DNA of 64,000 bases from Haliea sp. (GCA_016704305.1 JADJAL010000014.1:68999-132998), one strand, 5' to 3'; counted from the stretch's first letter, positions 1-10,122 are shown. The notes: generated from the sequence alone by a model not told the origin. Program-made: numbers and translations.

Positions 1-762
1 CCGCAGCGCCGGGGTGAGAGCGGCGCGAGGCCGGCGGCGCCCCGGGGGGGGGTTGCCAGGATAGGCGCATCCGTCACCATCATCGTGGTGCCCGAATCCA
101 CCAGTGGCAGCAACAATTGCTGGAAATCCTGTGGCATGGTCCGGCTCCCAGCGAAACTGCTGGTCCGCAAGCAGGCGTGCATGGTCGGCCAGGTCGCCTT
201 TATCCGTGAGCGGCGAGAGGAAGGCGGGATGATCGACCCGGTCCGGCTGTGTCCTCTGGTCGGCAATCACTACCGTCATGCCCAGTGGCGCGACCTCAAA
301 TAGCAGGCGTGCATACTCCGAGGGCAGGTGAACGCAGCCGTGCGACTCCGGATAACCCGGCACGCCACCGGCGTGCAATGCGACGCCGTCGTTGGTGAAG
401 CGCTCGGTATAGGGCATGGGCGCATTGTTGTAGAGGCTGGAATGATGATTGACGTCCTTGAGCTTGGTGGTGAAAACGCCCGTTGGTGTTTCATGGCCGG
501 GCTTGCCGGTACTGACGCTGGCAACGCCGATCAGTATGCCGTTACGGTAGGTGTAGGCACGCTGTTCATCCAGGCTGACCAGCACTGCTATCGGCCCGCT
601 GGGTGCGACTTCCGGCGCCCAGGTGAATTCACCGTTTCCCAGCTCATCCGCTGGCGTCGTGAAGGGCGCGGGCGCGCTGGCGCCCCAGAACGGCATCGCC
701 GCAGCAACCGCCAGTGACAAACAGCACAACGCAATGATCAGTGTTGGACGACCAATAGTCAT
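1..762 (-). CDS. L,D-transpeptidase (YkuD fold), partial/frameshifted at 3' end
   Basis: The product would be a secreted peptidoglycan L,D-transpeptidase that makes 3-3 cross-links or attaches proteins to the wall. The start at 762 gives a hydrophobic signal segment (residues 8-24), then the catalytic signature HAGGVPGYPESHGCVHLP around residues 130-147, with the His and the SHGC cysteine nucleophile. The start overlaps the alaA stop by ATGA, so the two are probably co-transcribed. The frame stays open to the window edge, but its last part looks wrong: from about position 140 downwards another frame encodes MPQDFQQLLLPLVDSGTTMM, which resembles the usual end of this family. A deletion or indel near 138-165 is therefore likely, and the first 60 bases contain a G/C run of doubtful quality. 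Confidence 0.8.
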   Translation of the reverse strand, partial: MTIGRPTLIIALCCLSLAVAAAMPFWGASAPAPFTTPADELGNGEFTWAPEVAPSGPIAVLVSLDEQRAYTYRNGILIGVASVSTGKPGHETPTGVFTTKLKDVNHHSSLYNNAPMPYTERFTNDGVALHAGGVPGYPESHGCVHLPSEYARLLFEVAPLGMTVVIADQRTQPDRVDHPAFLSPLTDKGDLADHARLLADQQFRWEPDHATGFPAIVAATGGFGHHDDGDGCAYPGNPPPGRRRPRAALTPALR

Positions 763-1994
763 CGCGTGGGGACTCCTGCCATCGAACGCAACCGCTCCAG
801 GAAACGGCTGAACCTGGCGATGGCTTCGATCAGTTGGTCGCGGTCGGGCAGAAAAACGATCCGAAAGTGCTGCTTGTCGACCCAGTTGAAGGCCGTGCCC
901 TGCACGAGCAGCATATGCTCCTCCTTCAGCAGCTGCAGCACCATCTCCTGGTCGTCCTCTATCGGGTACATATCCGGATCAAGCTTCGGGAACAGGTACA
1001 TCGCCGCTTTCGGTTTCACGCAGCTCACGCCGGGAATCGCGGTGATCAGTTCGTAGGCGAGGTCGCGCTGCTCCTTCAGCCTGCCGCCGGGCAGGATCAG
1101 GTCGTTGATGCTCTGGTATCCGCCGAGCGCGGTCTGCACCGCAAGCATCGCCGGCACATTGGCGCACAGGCGCATGGAGGCGAGCATTTCCAGCCCCTCG
1201 ATGTAGCTTTTGGCGCGCTCCCTGGCGCCGCTGAGCATCATCCAGCCGGAACGGAAACCGGACATGCGATAGGTTTTGGACAGGCCGTTGAAGGTGACAC
1301 ACAGTACGTCGCGGGCCAGCCTGGCCAGTGGCGTATGCTGCGCGCCGTCGTAGAGAATGCGGTCGTATATTTCATCGGCAAATATCGCCAGGTTGTGCTG
1401 CCGGGCAAGGTCGACAATCTTCACCAGCGTGTCTTCACTGTAAACCGCGCCGGTGGGATTGTTGGGATTGATCACCACAATGCCGCGGGTATTGGGGGTA
1501 ATCTTGCTGCGGATATCGTCCAGGTCCGGCTGCCAGTCATTGGTTTCATCGCAACGGTAATGCACGGGTTTGCCGCCGCTGAGCGAGACGGCCGCGGTCC
1601 ACAGGGGATAATCGGGAGAAGGTATCAGCATTTCATCGCCGCTGTTCAGCAATGCCTGCATGGCCATCACGATCAGCTCGCTGACGCCGTTGCCGAGGAT
1701 AATGTCCTCGACATCGACATCCATGATCCCCTCGACCTGGTAGCGCTGCATGATGGCCTTGCGCGCCGCAAACAGCCCCTTGGAATGGCAATAACCCTGG
1801 CCTTCCCGGATATTGTGGATCACATCGCGAATAATCTCGTCCGGCGCGTCCAGCCCGAAGGCGCCGGGGTTGCCGATATTCAGCTTTATGATCTTGTGGC
1901 CCTCGTCTTCCAGCCGATTGGCGTGGTCCAGCACGGGGCCGCGAATATCATAGAGCACGCCATGCAATTTATGCGACTTGAGTAATTCGGTCAT
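759..1994 (-). CDS. alaA: Alanine/pyruvate aminotransferase (AlaA/YfbQ type)
   Basis: This is a fold-type I PLP aminotransferase of 411 residues, the usual AlaA length, expected to make alanine from pyruvate and glutamate in the cytoplasm. Visible motifs are NPNNPTG (176-182), ADEIYD (206-211) and the PLP lysine in NGLSKTYRMSG (Lys240), followed by the phosphate-binding FRSGW. The N-terminal MTELLKSHKL and GQGYCHSKGLFAAR segments are characteristic of the YfbQ subgroup. The gene ends in a 4-base ATGA overlap with the downstream L,D-transpeptidase. No strong Shine-Dalgarno is visible before the start. It is divergent from the phosphoesterase gene at 2164. Confidence 0.9.
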   Translation of the reverse strand: MTELLKSHKLHGVLYDIRGPVLDHANRLEDEGHKIIKLNIGNPGAFGLDAPDEIIRDVIHNIREGQGYCHSKGLFAARKAIMQRYQVEGIMDVDVEDIILGNGVSELIVMAMQALLNSGDEMLIPSPDYPLWTAAVSLSGGKPVHYRCDETNDWQPDLDDIRSKITPNTRGIVVINPNNPTGAVYSEDTLVKIVDLARQHNLAIFADEIYDRILYDGAQHTPLARLARDVLCVTFNGLSKTYRMSGFRSGWMMLSGARERAKSYIEGLEMLASMRLCANVPAMLAVQTALGGYQSINDLILPGGRLKEQRDLAYELITAIPGVSCVKPKAAMYLFPKLDPDMYPIEDDQEMVLQLLKEEHMLLVQGTAFNWVDKQHFRIVFLPDRDQLIEAIARFSRFLERLRSMAGVPTR

Positions 1995-2097
1995 TGGTTG
2001 ATGTACGTCCGGTTAGTTGTGCGGGAAGTTTCAATTCACTGCTTACCGGTGTCCAGCTTTTTCTGTGGCGCTTTTTCCGGGACGCAATGGCCAGTAC

Positions 2098-2113
2098 CAT
2101 GTCATACGACATG
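2098..2113. promoter_or_regulatory. Inverted repeat in the divergent promoter region
   Basis: CATGTC-ATAC-GACATG is a perfect 6-4-6 inverted repeat 50 bases upstream of the phosphoesterase start, in the 169-base gap shared with the divergent alaA gene. It could be an operator. No regulator can be named. Confidence 0.3.
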
Positions 2114-2163
2114 TCACACGGCATATCACAAGGGTTTCACAGCGAGACCGCGAGGAAATGACA

Positions 2164-3537
2164 ATGAAAATTACTCCGCTGTTCGCCACGGCCCTGCTGG
2201 TTCTCACAATCAGCGGCATGCTGGTGAGCGGTTGCCAGTCCGGCGACAGCCAGTTCACGGTTGCGGTAATCCCGGACACGCAGAACATGGTGGATTTCAA
2301 ACACCAGAAAGCGGCCGGGTTCGCGCTGGACGCGGCCGAGCTGTTTATCGCGGAGATGCAATACATCGCCAACAACACCGTCAGCAACGGCGGTGACATC
2401 GCGTTTGTCGCCTCCGTAGGCGATGTGTGGCAGCACCAGACGCTGGCTATCGACCCCGACCATAGCGCGCGCGGTTTCAAAGTGATTGATAACGCGATCT
2501 TTGCGCAGGAAATACTGGTCACCGACCAGACAACCAAGGTCGAGATGCCAAAAGCCCTTGAAGGCTACCAGCTCATTGCGGCTACGGGCATACCGTTTGG
2601 CGTTGCGCCCGGCAACCACGATTATGACGCGATGTGGAGTGACAGCTCCCATGTGCCCGACTACACGCGCATCAAAGAGTTGCTGTCGCCCGAGGGAAAA
2701 CTGACACGCTACGACCCCGACGTATTGGGTATGCTGCACATCGGCGGCCTGACCAATTTCACCAGCGTGTTTGGCGCGCACACCGCGTTCTTCAAGGACA
2801 AGCCGTGGTATGTGTCCAGTTTTAATAACGGCGCCGACAGCGCCCAATTGTTCAGCGCGGGCGGCTACACCTTCCTGAATATCGCGCTGGAGATGCAGGC
2901 TTCCGATGAGGTGTTGGCCTGGGCGCAATCGGTCATCGACGAGCACGCGGGGTTGCCCACCCTCATCACTACACATGATTACATCAACCAGCACGGCGAG
3001 CGCTCCCCCGGCGCTATCATTGACCTGAAGCGGGTCGATCCAGAGGCGCACAACAGCGCGGAAGAACTGTGGGCCGACTTCATCAGAGGGAATGACCAGA
3101 TCTTCATGGTGCTCTGCGGCCACCAGCACGGGCAGGCGCTGCGCATCGATCGCAATGCCGCCAACAACGAGGTGTACCAGGTGCTGGCCGACTACCAGGA
3201 CAGGGGCCAGGCGGGACTGGATGCAGGCCAGCCGCGCACCGACGATGGCCGTATTTACGCGCTCGGCGACGGCTGGTTTCGCCTGATGCAGTTTGATACC
3301 GCGCCCGCGGTGCCAACAGTGAAAGTCAGCACCTATTCATCGCATTACAACGTGCTCTCCGATGATCTGGCCGAATATGCGGCATGGTACAAAGCCGGCG
3401 AACAACCGGACATGACAGATGAGCAATTTCGCGAGGCGGACAGCTACACCATCGCATTGCGCGACTTCAAGGCGCGTTTCGGCGAACCGCGGTTTGCCTT
3501 CAGCTTGACCGGCTGGCTGGACAGCGCCACACAGTGA
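2164..3537 (+). CDS. Metallophosphoesterase lipoprotein (calcineurin-like)
   Basis: The 457-residue product starts with a lipoprotein signal peptide ending in LVSGC (about residues 18-22), so it is probably anchored in the periplasm or outer membrane. Metallophosphoesterase motifs are in order: IPDTQNM near residue 38, GDVWQ near 88, GNHDYD near 151 and CGHQHG near 320, giving a two-metal site. The PDTQ form is typical of secreted phosphoesterases. The start at 2164 is chosen over upstream in-frame starts because it follows GAGGAAATGACA and gives the signal peptide. The substrate is unknown. It ends 14 bases before the acyl-CoA dehydrogenase gene and is probably co-transcribed with it. Confidence 0.85.
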   Translation: MKITPLFATALLVLTISGMLVSGCQSGDSQFTVAVIPDTQNMVDFKHQKAAGFALDAAELFIAEMQYIANNTVSNGGDIAFVASVGDVWQHQTLAIDPDHSARGFKVIDNAIFAQEILVTDQTTKVEMPKALEGYQLIAATGIPFGVAPGNHDYDAMWSDSSHVPDYTRIKELLSPEGKLTRYDPDVLGMLHIGGLTNFTSVFGAHTAFFKDKPWYVSSFNNGADSAQLFSAGGYTFLNIALEMQASDEVLAWAQSVIDEHAGLPTLITTHDYINQHGERSPGAIIDLKRVDPEAHNSAEELWADFIRGNDQIFMVLCGHQHGQALRIDRNAANNEVYQVLADYQDRGQAGLDAGQPRTDDGRIYALGDGWFRLMQFDTAPAVPTVKVSTYSSHYNVLSDDLAEYAAWYKAGEQPDMTDEQFREADSYTIALRDFKARFGEPRFAFSLTGWLDSATQ

Positions 3538-3551
3538 TAGGAGGTGATCCA

Positions 3552-5231
3552 ATGTCAGACATTCATGCATCCCCGGCACAGGACCCGGCCGCCGGCGAAA
3601 CACACCAGGTGTTCAACCAACCGCCGCCGCTGGAGCAATACAACGCCTACACCGGCGATGCGGTGCTGCGCTACTGGGTCAGGAAGTTTGGCGGCAGCTG
3701 GGGCGAATCGCGGCTCACGGCGTTCGGCCACGGTATCGGGCACCACCTGCAACAGGCCGGGTTTTTAGCCAACAAACATTTACCCGAGCTGCAATCGCAC
3801 GACCGCTTTGGCCGGCGTATCGACCAGGTGGACTATCACCCGGCCTACTACCAGTTGCTGGCGCACGCCATCGAGCACGGGCACTGCAGCCTGCCGTGGA
3901 ACGGCTCAGAGCCTGGCGCCCACGTGGTGCGCGGCGCGATCGCATTCCTGCACACCCATGCCGACCCCGGCACCGGCTGCCCACTCACGATGACATTTGC
4001 CAGTGTCCCGGCGATTGCCGTGCAGCCCAACGTGGCCGCCAGCTGGTTGCCCAAGATTACCGCCAACGCCTATGACGGCAGCAACCGCCCCTGGTACGAC
4101 AAGGCCGGCGTCACCATCGGCATGGCGATGACCGAGAAGCAGGGTGGCTCCGACGTGCGCGCCAACACCACGCTGGCAGAGCCGCTGGACGAGGCCGGCC
4201 CGGGCAAGCTGTACAGCCTGACCGGGCACAAGTGGTTCTGCTCGGCGCCCATGTGCGATGGCTTTCTCGTGCTGGCCCAGGCGCAGCAGCGCCTGTCCTG
4301 CTTCCTGGTGCCGCGCTGGCGCGAGGACGGCAGCAAGAACCCGATCCATATCCAGCGCCTGAAGAACAAACTGGGGAATAAATCCAACGCCAGCTCGGAA
4401 ATTGAATTTCGCGGCGCGCACGGCTGGCTGCTGGGTGAGGAAGGGCGCGGCGTCGCCACCATCATCCAGATGGTGGCGTTGACGCGCTACGACTGCATGC
4501 TCGGTTCCAGCGCGCTGATGGCCCAGGCCGCCAAGGAGGCGATCTGGCACACCGCCGGTCGCTCCGTGTTCGGCAAGAACCTGCACGAACAGCCGTTGAT
4601 GCTCAACGTGCTGGCCGACCTGGCGCTGGAAGCGGAAGCCGCGCTCGCGATCTCGCTGCGCATCGCCTACGCGCTGGATAACAGCGATGATCCACGACAG
4701 GCCGCGCTGGTGCGCAGCGCCACGGGCATCGGCAAATACTGGATTTGCAAACGCGCCATACAGCACACCTACGAGGCGATGGAATGCCTGGGTGGCGTCG
4801 GTTACGTGGAGGAAAGCGTCGCGTGCCGCTTGTACCGCGAGGCGCCGGTCAATGCGATCTGGGAGGGTTCCGGCAATGTGCAGTGCCTGGACCTGCTGCG
4901 TGTACTGAACCGGGAACCGGATACCCTGAAGGCGTTGCTGGCAGAACTGGAAGAGGCGCGCGGCCGCCATCCGCTGTTCGACGCAAGACTGGATGCCTTG
5001 CTGGTTGACCTGGCGGATCAGCAGGATATCGAAATGCGCGCCCGGCAGTTGATGGAGTCGCTGGCGCTGCTGTGGCAATCCGCCACCTTGCTGGTATACG
5101 GCGAGGAGTGGATTGCGCAGGCGTTTGTCAGCGCAAGGCTGGCCGAGAAGCAGTATCACCAGTACGGCACGCTGGATAAGGCGATCGACGTGCAAGCCAT
5201 TGTGCGGCGCGCGATGGTGACGTTGGCCTGA
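3552..5231 (+). CDS. AidB-like acyl-CoA dehydrogenase
   Basis: This 559-residue flavoprotein belongs to the acyl-CoA dehydrogenase family. The motifs MTEKQGGSDVRANTT (about residue 193) and LYREAPVNAIWEGSGNVQ (about 430) are hallmarks of the AidB branch, which is known from the adaptive response to alkylation and has weak isovaleryl-CoA dehydrogenase activity. The start at 3552 follows AGGAGGTGATCC, a 12-base complement to the 3' end of 16S rRNA, so translation initiation should be strong. No ada, alkA or alkB gene lies nearby, so a role in alkylation damage is not supported by context. A catabolic acyl-CoA dehydrogenase is the alternative. Confidence 0.85.
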   Translation: MSDIHASPAQDPAAGETHQVFNQPPPLEQYNAYTGDAVLRYWVRKFGGSWGESRLTAFGHGIGHHLQQAGFLANKHLPELQSHDRFGRRIDQVDYHPAYYQLLAHAIEHGHCSLPWNGSEPGAHVVRGAIAFLHTHADPGTGCPLTMTFASVPAIAVQPNVAASWLPKITANAYDGSNRPWYDKAGVTIGMAMTEKQGGSDVRANTTLAEPLDEAGPGKLYSLTGHKWFCSAPMCDGFLVLAQAQQRLSCFLVPRWREDGSKNPIHIQRLKNKLGNKSNASSEIEFRGAHGWLLGEEGRGVATIIQMVALTRYDCMLGSSALMAQAAKEAIWHTAGRSVFGKNLHEQPLMLNVLADLALEAEAALAISLRIAYALDNSDDPRQAALVRSATGIGKYWICKRAIQHTYEAMECLGGVGYVEESVACRLYREAPVNAIWEGSGNVQCLDLLRVLNREPDTLKALLAELEEARGRHPLFDARLDALLVDLADQQDIEMRARQLMESLALLWQSATLLVYGEEWIAQAFVSARLAEKQYHQYGTLDKAIDVQAIVRRAMVTLA

Positions 5232-5282
5232 GTCCGGGCACGCACCCCGCAATCGACAGAGCGCCATCGCAAGGCGTCGTCG

Positions 5283-6672
5283 CTAACCGGACGTCGGCAA
5301 GCTCAAGCGCGCGCAAAACCCATCGCCCGCCGTTTGTGGACCGGCACTGAACGTCGCGTCATGCAGGGTCGCGATCCGCTCGACGATGGACAGGCCCAAT
5401 CCCGCGCCGATGGGCGCGGTGCCAGGTACCCGGTAGAAACGGTGGCTGATCTGCCGGAACTCATCGGCCGAGAGCGGTGGGCAGGCATTGCAGATTTCCA
5501 GGTGCACCGCATCGGCGAGCGCGAGGCGGATGTGCACGGTGGTGCCGGGCGTCGCGTAGCGGAAGGCATTGACCAGCAGGTTGCGCAACAATATCGCCAG
5601 TGCCTCCACATTCCCGCTCACGGTGATCTCGGGCCCGGCGGACAGATCGATGGTGAGATCGTTGGCCCGCGCCAGGTGACCGGTATCGGCCAGCGCCTCG
5701 ACCAGCAGCGCCCGCAGCGGCACGGGCACGCATTGCAGCGGCAACTCAGGGTCCAGCCGCGCCAGCGTCAACAGTTGCTCCACCGTGTGGCTCGCGCGAT
5801 CCACACGGTCGCTGATGCCGCTCAGCAGCCCCGCTGCGGCCGCATCGCGCAACTGGCGCTGGCACAACTGCACCTCGGCCTTGATCGCGGCCAGCGGCGT
5901 GGTGAGTTCGTGCGCCGCATTGGCGGTAAAACGCTGCTCCGCCTCCAGCGCAAAGGCCAACCGTTCCATCAGGGCGTTGATCGATGTCACCACGCCGGCC
6001 ACCTCGGTCGGCACGCCGGTAGTCGCCAGCGGCTCCAACTGCCCGGGCTTGCGGCGCGCGATATGCCGCACCAGCGTGTGCAGCGGCACCAGGCCGCGCG
6101 ATACACCCAGGTACACCACCAGCAGCGTGAGCGGCAGCACGATCAACAGGGGCGAAAGCCCGCGTAACATTGTGGCGAGCATGGCTTGCCGTGCAGGCGC
6201 GACTTCAACACCCACAGTAATCCACAACTCGCTGACCGCGTCATAGTGCGTGAGCGTACGCCAGGGTCCGCGACCATCTGCGGATTCCTGGTAGGCAAAT
6301 CCCGCATTGTCGGGCAGCTCGAACTGCGGTGACCCGGCCATGATCGCAATCAACTTGTTGCTCAGCCAGACATTGATCGCCAGCGACAGGGCGTCATCCT
6401 CGGTCTGCTCGACCACCAGTGGATGCTGGCGCAGCGCCTCCAATGGATTGTCCTTCCAGCTTTCGTACAGCGGCAGGCCCTTCATCGATCTGGCGCGCGA
6501 ATACGCGGGCAATATAAATGACCATGTGTGAATACTGTTGCAACTGGCTGTCGATCTGTTCTTCCAGCGCCTCGTCGGAAGAAACATACAGGAACACGGC
6601 GGAGACCAGCCAGGTGAACAGGATCAGCGCCAGCAGGGTCCAGACGAGGCGCCATTTCAGCGAGGGGGTCAC
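5283..6672 (-). CDS. Sensor histidine kinase (QseC/PmrB-like), frameshifted
   Basis: This is a membrane sensor kinase of about 462 residues, partner of the response regulator just upstream. It starts with GTG at 6672. Residues 5-28 form TM1, then comes a short periplasmic sensor and TM2, followed by a HAMP-like linker, the phospho-acceptor HELTTPLAAIKAEVQ, the N box LLRNLLVNAF and the G box GAGLGLSIVERI. The frame is broken in a GGG run at 6478-6480: removing one G joins FARQIDEG to LPLYESWKDN and restores one protein. The domain order and the regulator resemble QseBC, but the signal cannot be deduced. Confidence 0.85.
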
Positions 6673-6679
6673 AGGCAGG

Positions 6680-7336
6680 TCACGTCGGAATGCGGTAACC
6701 CACGCCGCGCATGGTCTCGATGCGTTCGCTGCCGAAGCGCTTGCGCAGGCGGGAGATATAGACCTCCACCGTGTTGGAGCCGATCTCCTCGCCCCAGCTG
6801 TAGATTCCCTCCTCCAGGCGCGGGCGCGACACGAAGCGCCCGGCGTTGCGCACGAGGATTTCCAGAATCGCGAACTCGCGCGCGGTCAGGTCCAGGCTGG
6901 CGCCGTCGAATTCCACCACGCGTTCCACCGGGTCCAGCACGATGCCCGCGACTTCCAGACGGCTGACCGTGCGATCACTGCCGCGCCGCAACAGCGAGCG
7001 GATGCGCGCAAAGACTTCATCCATGTCGAACGGTTTGGGCAGGTAGTCATCGGCGCCGCTGTCCAGGCCGTCGACCTTGTCGGCCACGGTATTGCGCGCG
7101 GTCAGCAGCAACACCGGCAGCGTGTGTTTGTCGGCGCGCAGCTGGCGCAGCACCTGCATGCCCGGCACGCCGGGCAGGCCGAGGTCCAGGATCAACAGAT
7201 CGTAGGGCGTGGCGCGCAGCGTGGCGCGCACCGGCTCACCGCTGCGCAACCAATCAACCGCGTACTGTTCCAGGCGCAGCGCCGTCTCCAGCGTCTGCCC
7301 CAGTTGTATGTCGTCCTCGACCAGCAGTACCCGCAT
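6680..7336 (-). CDS. OmpR-family response regulator
   Basis: The 218-residue protein has a receiver domain with the acidic pair EDD (residues 7-9), phospho-acceptor Asp51 in LILDLGLPG, Thr79 and Lys101 (YLPKPFD), then a winged-helix DNA-binding domain ending in TMRGVGYRIPT. The start at 7336 gives the canonical MRVLLVEDD and excludes an implausible 46-residue extension. The kinase gene starts 7 bases after this stop, so the pair is one operon. It resembles QseB/PmrA. The targets are unknown. Confidence 0.9.
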   Translation of the reverse strand: MRVLLVEDDIQLGQTLETALRLEQYAVDWLRSGEPVRATLRATPYDLLILDLGLPGVPGMQVLRQLRADKHTLPVLLLTARNTVADKVDGLDSGADDYLPKPFDMDEVFARIRSLLRRGSDRTVSRLEVAGIVLDPVERVVEFDGASLDLTAREFAILEILVRNAGRFVSRPRLEEGIYSWGEEIGSNTVEVYISRLRKRFGSERIETMRGVGYRIPT

Positions 7337-7406
7337 CGGCGACTCGCTCTCTCGCTCAACACCTGGACCAAGGGTATACGCAGTCTCCACGCGAGGGAAC
7401 CGCCAC

Positions 7407-7429
7407 AAAAAAGGCCAGCGATGCTGGCC
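7407..7429 (-). terminator. Rho-independent terminator
   Basis: Read on the minus strand, GGCCAGC-ATC-GCTGGCC forms a perfect 7-bp stem with a 3-base loop followed directly by six T. It lies just past the stop of the beta-helix/cytochrome gene and before the response regulator start, so it should separate these two transcription units. Confidence 0.85.
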
Positions 7430-7460
7430 TCCTTCGTTGCTCGTCGCGGTGTTGCGCTCC

Positions 7461-9839
7461 TTACTCACAGCCACCGCTCTGGCTGTTGATCCAGTCGCGG
7501 ATCAGCGCGACGCCTTCGGTGTGGATCACGCTGCGGCCGATCTCCGGCATGCGCACGTCCGCAGCGTTGGAGTCCATGCGGTAGGTCATGATGGACTGGT
7601 CTGCCGCACCGGGCACGATGTCGTATTGCAGGCCGCCGGAACCGGCGCCAGCCGCCACCGGAGACTTGCAGACGCCGTAGGCGGTGTCCACCGGGCGCCA
7701 GTACTCCAGGAACAGGCCGGAGTTGCTGGCGAAGCCGCCGGGGTTGTGGCAATGCGCGCAGTTGCTGTCCAGGTACGCCTTGGCGCGCTGCTCCAGCGGC
7801 GCCGCAGTGTCCTCCCAATCCGCCACGGTCTGGATCGCGGCCAGGTCAGACGGCACGCCCGCCAGCACGCCCTGCGCTTTCATGTGCGCCAGCTGGTTGA
7901 CTGTTTTGCCGTCGTACACGTTATCGGTGTTGAGGAAACGCGCCTTCGGACCGATCGGTACGATGACCGTCTCCATGTTCACGCCGCTGCCGGTTTCAGG
8001 GCGCGACAGGCTGTGGCAGTTCTTGCAGCTGTTGGCGTCGGGAATCACGTAATCCGTGCTGCGGTTGCTGCCGTCGGTGTGGATCCAGCTCACCTTGCGG
8101 GTGCCGCCAGCCACGGTCAGGTCGGCGTCGCTGCCATCGGCGCGCCAGGTGAACGGCAGGGCTTTCCAGCCGTCCTTGCGATGGATCAGCAGGCGCGTTT
8201 GAAGGATCTCGTCACCCGCCCCTGCGTTGAGGAAATCGCGCGGCATGGTGGACGTCTTCTCGATGATCGTACCCACCGGGAAATCCAGCGCATCCTTGCT
8301 GTTGTAGGCCGCCTGCTTGCCCGGCGGCACATAGATGAAGCGGTACTTGGTTGCATAGTCCGTGAACAACGGCGTGATCAGGTCGTATGCAATGCCCAGG
8401 TTGGCGCCATGCGCGGCTCGGCTTGTCGGCAAACAAGTTGTAGGCCGACAGCGTATTGCAGTTCACTTCCACCGCGTCGAAATTGGGCTGGTTGCCCTCG
8501 GGCGTACACAGTGCGGCAATCTCGGCATCGGTCAGCGGCTTTTCGCCTTCGGCAATCACGTCCGGCGTATCCAGCACCACGGCCGGCAGCGACGCGTGGG
8601 CGCAGTCAAAATAGGACTGGTCCACGCTTGGGCTGCCGCCGGCGCCAAACACGATGCCGCGGGTGACGGACGGGTCTTCCTGGATACAGATGCGATCCTT
8701 GTCCTCGAAACGACCGCCCATTTCACCGAGGCCGTCGTAGACGATCATCGGCACGCCGCCCAGGGGTTCAAACATCGCCGCGATGTCGCTGGCGAGATCG
8801 CGCGGCGCGTAACTGTTGTTGCTGTAGCGGTTGTCGTGCACGTAGACACGGCGCGGCGTACCGTCGTAATCCGTATCGTCGGTGGTGAGGCCGCTGATCT
8901 GGTAATCGACGATCACGATGGCCGCCGACTGGTTGTCCTCGATCGTGTTATCGAAGATCTCCACGTCGGAGAAGGCCATCACCAGCATGCCCGTGCCGGT
9001 GGGCACCACGCCGACGATGTTGCCTTCGGGCGCGAAGTTGACGGTGTTGTTGCCGCGCACCACGTTGTTGTAGACGCGCACGCGCGCCCCCTCGCGGGAC
9101 AGGTTGGGCAGGTCGAACACCAGGATGCCGCCGGTGTTATCAATCGCGGTATTCTCGTAGACCTCGGAGTTGGTCGAGTTTTCAATCTCGATGCCCGCCA
9201 CGTTCAAGGATACCCGGTTGCGGCGCACGAGGATCTTGTCCGACTGGCCGACATACACGCCCGCGTCGCTCGCGCCGATCACCACGCTGTCCTCGATCAA
9301 CACGTTCTGTGTCTGCACCGGGTAGAGCCCGTACGCGCCATTTTCCTCACAGGCGCCGCAGGTCCACTCCACGCGCATGCGGCGCATCGTGACGCCGTTG
9401 CTGAACTTGAACTTGATGCCGTCGGACGGTGGATCCACCACCGCGAAATCCTCCAGCACCACATTGTTGCTGGTGACCAGCACGCTCTCGCCGCCGCTGG
9501 TTTGGGTGTCAAAGTTGAGAATGGTGCTGTCCAGGCCCTTGCCGCGCAGGGTGACGTTGTCCACGTCCAGGCTGATGCTGGTGTTCAGCGCGAATTCGCC
9601 GGCAGGCAATTCAATGATATTGCCGGGCCGGGCGTTGATCAGCGCCTCCATCAGGCGGGTCTGGAACCCCTCGCCTGCCGCGATGGTGACGACGTTGGGG
9701 TCGACGACCACCACCTCCTCGTCGGGCGCCTTGATGAGCACGCTGTCATTGCCGCCATCGGAGCAGGCCAGCATCAGGGAAAGCCCGCAAGCAGGGCCAG
9801 GGACCGGAAAGCTACCGTTACTACTTCAGACGTATTCAT
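7461..9839 (-). CDS. Parallel beta-helix / SO2930-type diheme cytochrome c fusion, frameshifted
   Basis: The N-terminal two-thirds is a parallel beta-helix domain with many NNTxxD-like turns. The C-terminal part is a diheme cytochrome of the SO2930 type with YDLITPLFTDYATKYRF and two haem-binding sites, CKNCH and CAHCH. These families are known as separate neighbouring genes, so a single polypeptide is unusual. Two indels interrupt the reading. Near 9783 a one-base loss separates the start (MNTSEVV, 9839) from the lipobox LMLACSDGG, and at 8411-8416 one extra base separates LSAYNLFADKPSR from HGANLGIAYDL. When repaired, the product is a lipoprotein of about 790 residues, presumably periplasmic or outer-membrane bound. 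Electron transfer is likely but the reaction is unknown. A terminator follows. Confidence 0.75.
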
Positions 9840-10015
9840 AGTCGTGTGCCGTGTTGATCGTTGATTGAAAAGGGGTCGGGCGTTGCAAGCGGCGCATTAT
9901 TGGCGGGCAATCTGAAACGAACCTGAACGGCGTCAACAGGCGCGTCGGGATCGGCCGGCCGGGCATGCAAGGCCGTGTCCAACGGGACGCCTGCAACGTA
10001 GTCGTTGCTATTGGT

Positions 10016-10034
10016 AATGATATTAATTATCATT
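10016..10034. promoter_or_regulatory. Fur box
   Basis: AATGATATTAATTATCATT contains the 7-1-7 core TGATATT-A-ATTATCA, one mismatch from the Fur consensus TGATAAT-n-ATTATCA. It lies about 90 bases upstream of the PepSY membrane gene and 177 bases upstream of the divergent beta-helix/cytochrome start. Iron-dependent repression of the PepSY gene is the likeliest reading. The rest of the 283-base gap shows no gene. Confidence 0.7.
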
Positions 10035-10122
10035 TGCGGATTGCCGTTGCCCGTCGCTGTGACCCTGACGCTGCGGCGGAAATGATTCTGGCATCCACCC
10101 ACTGTCAAACAATGGCTATTGC

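Noticed and set aside
834..1985. Long plus-strand open frame opposite alaA
   Set aside because: It is the antisense shadow of a clear aminotransferase; its product has no domain and mirrors GC-rich codon bias.
8362..9864. 500-codon plus-strand frame rich in His, Val and Ala
   Set aside because: It is antisense to the beta-helix/cytochrome gene, whose motifs are unmistakable.
9836..10108. 90-codon minus-strand frame in the gap before the PepSY gene
   Set aside because: Low-information product, no ribosome-binding site, and it contains the Fur box; treated as intergenic.
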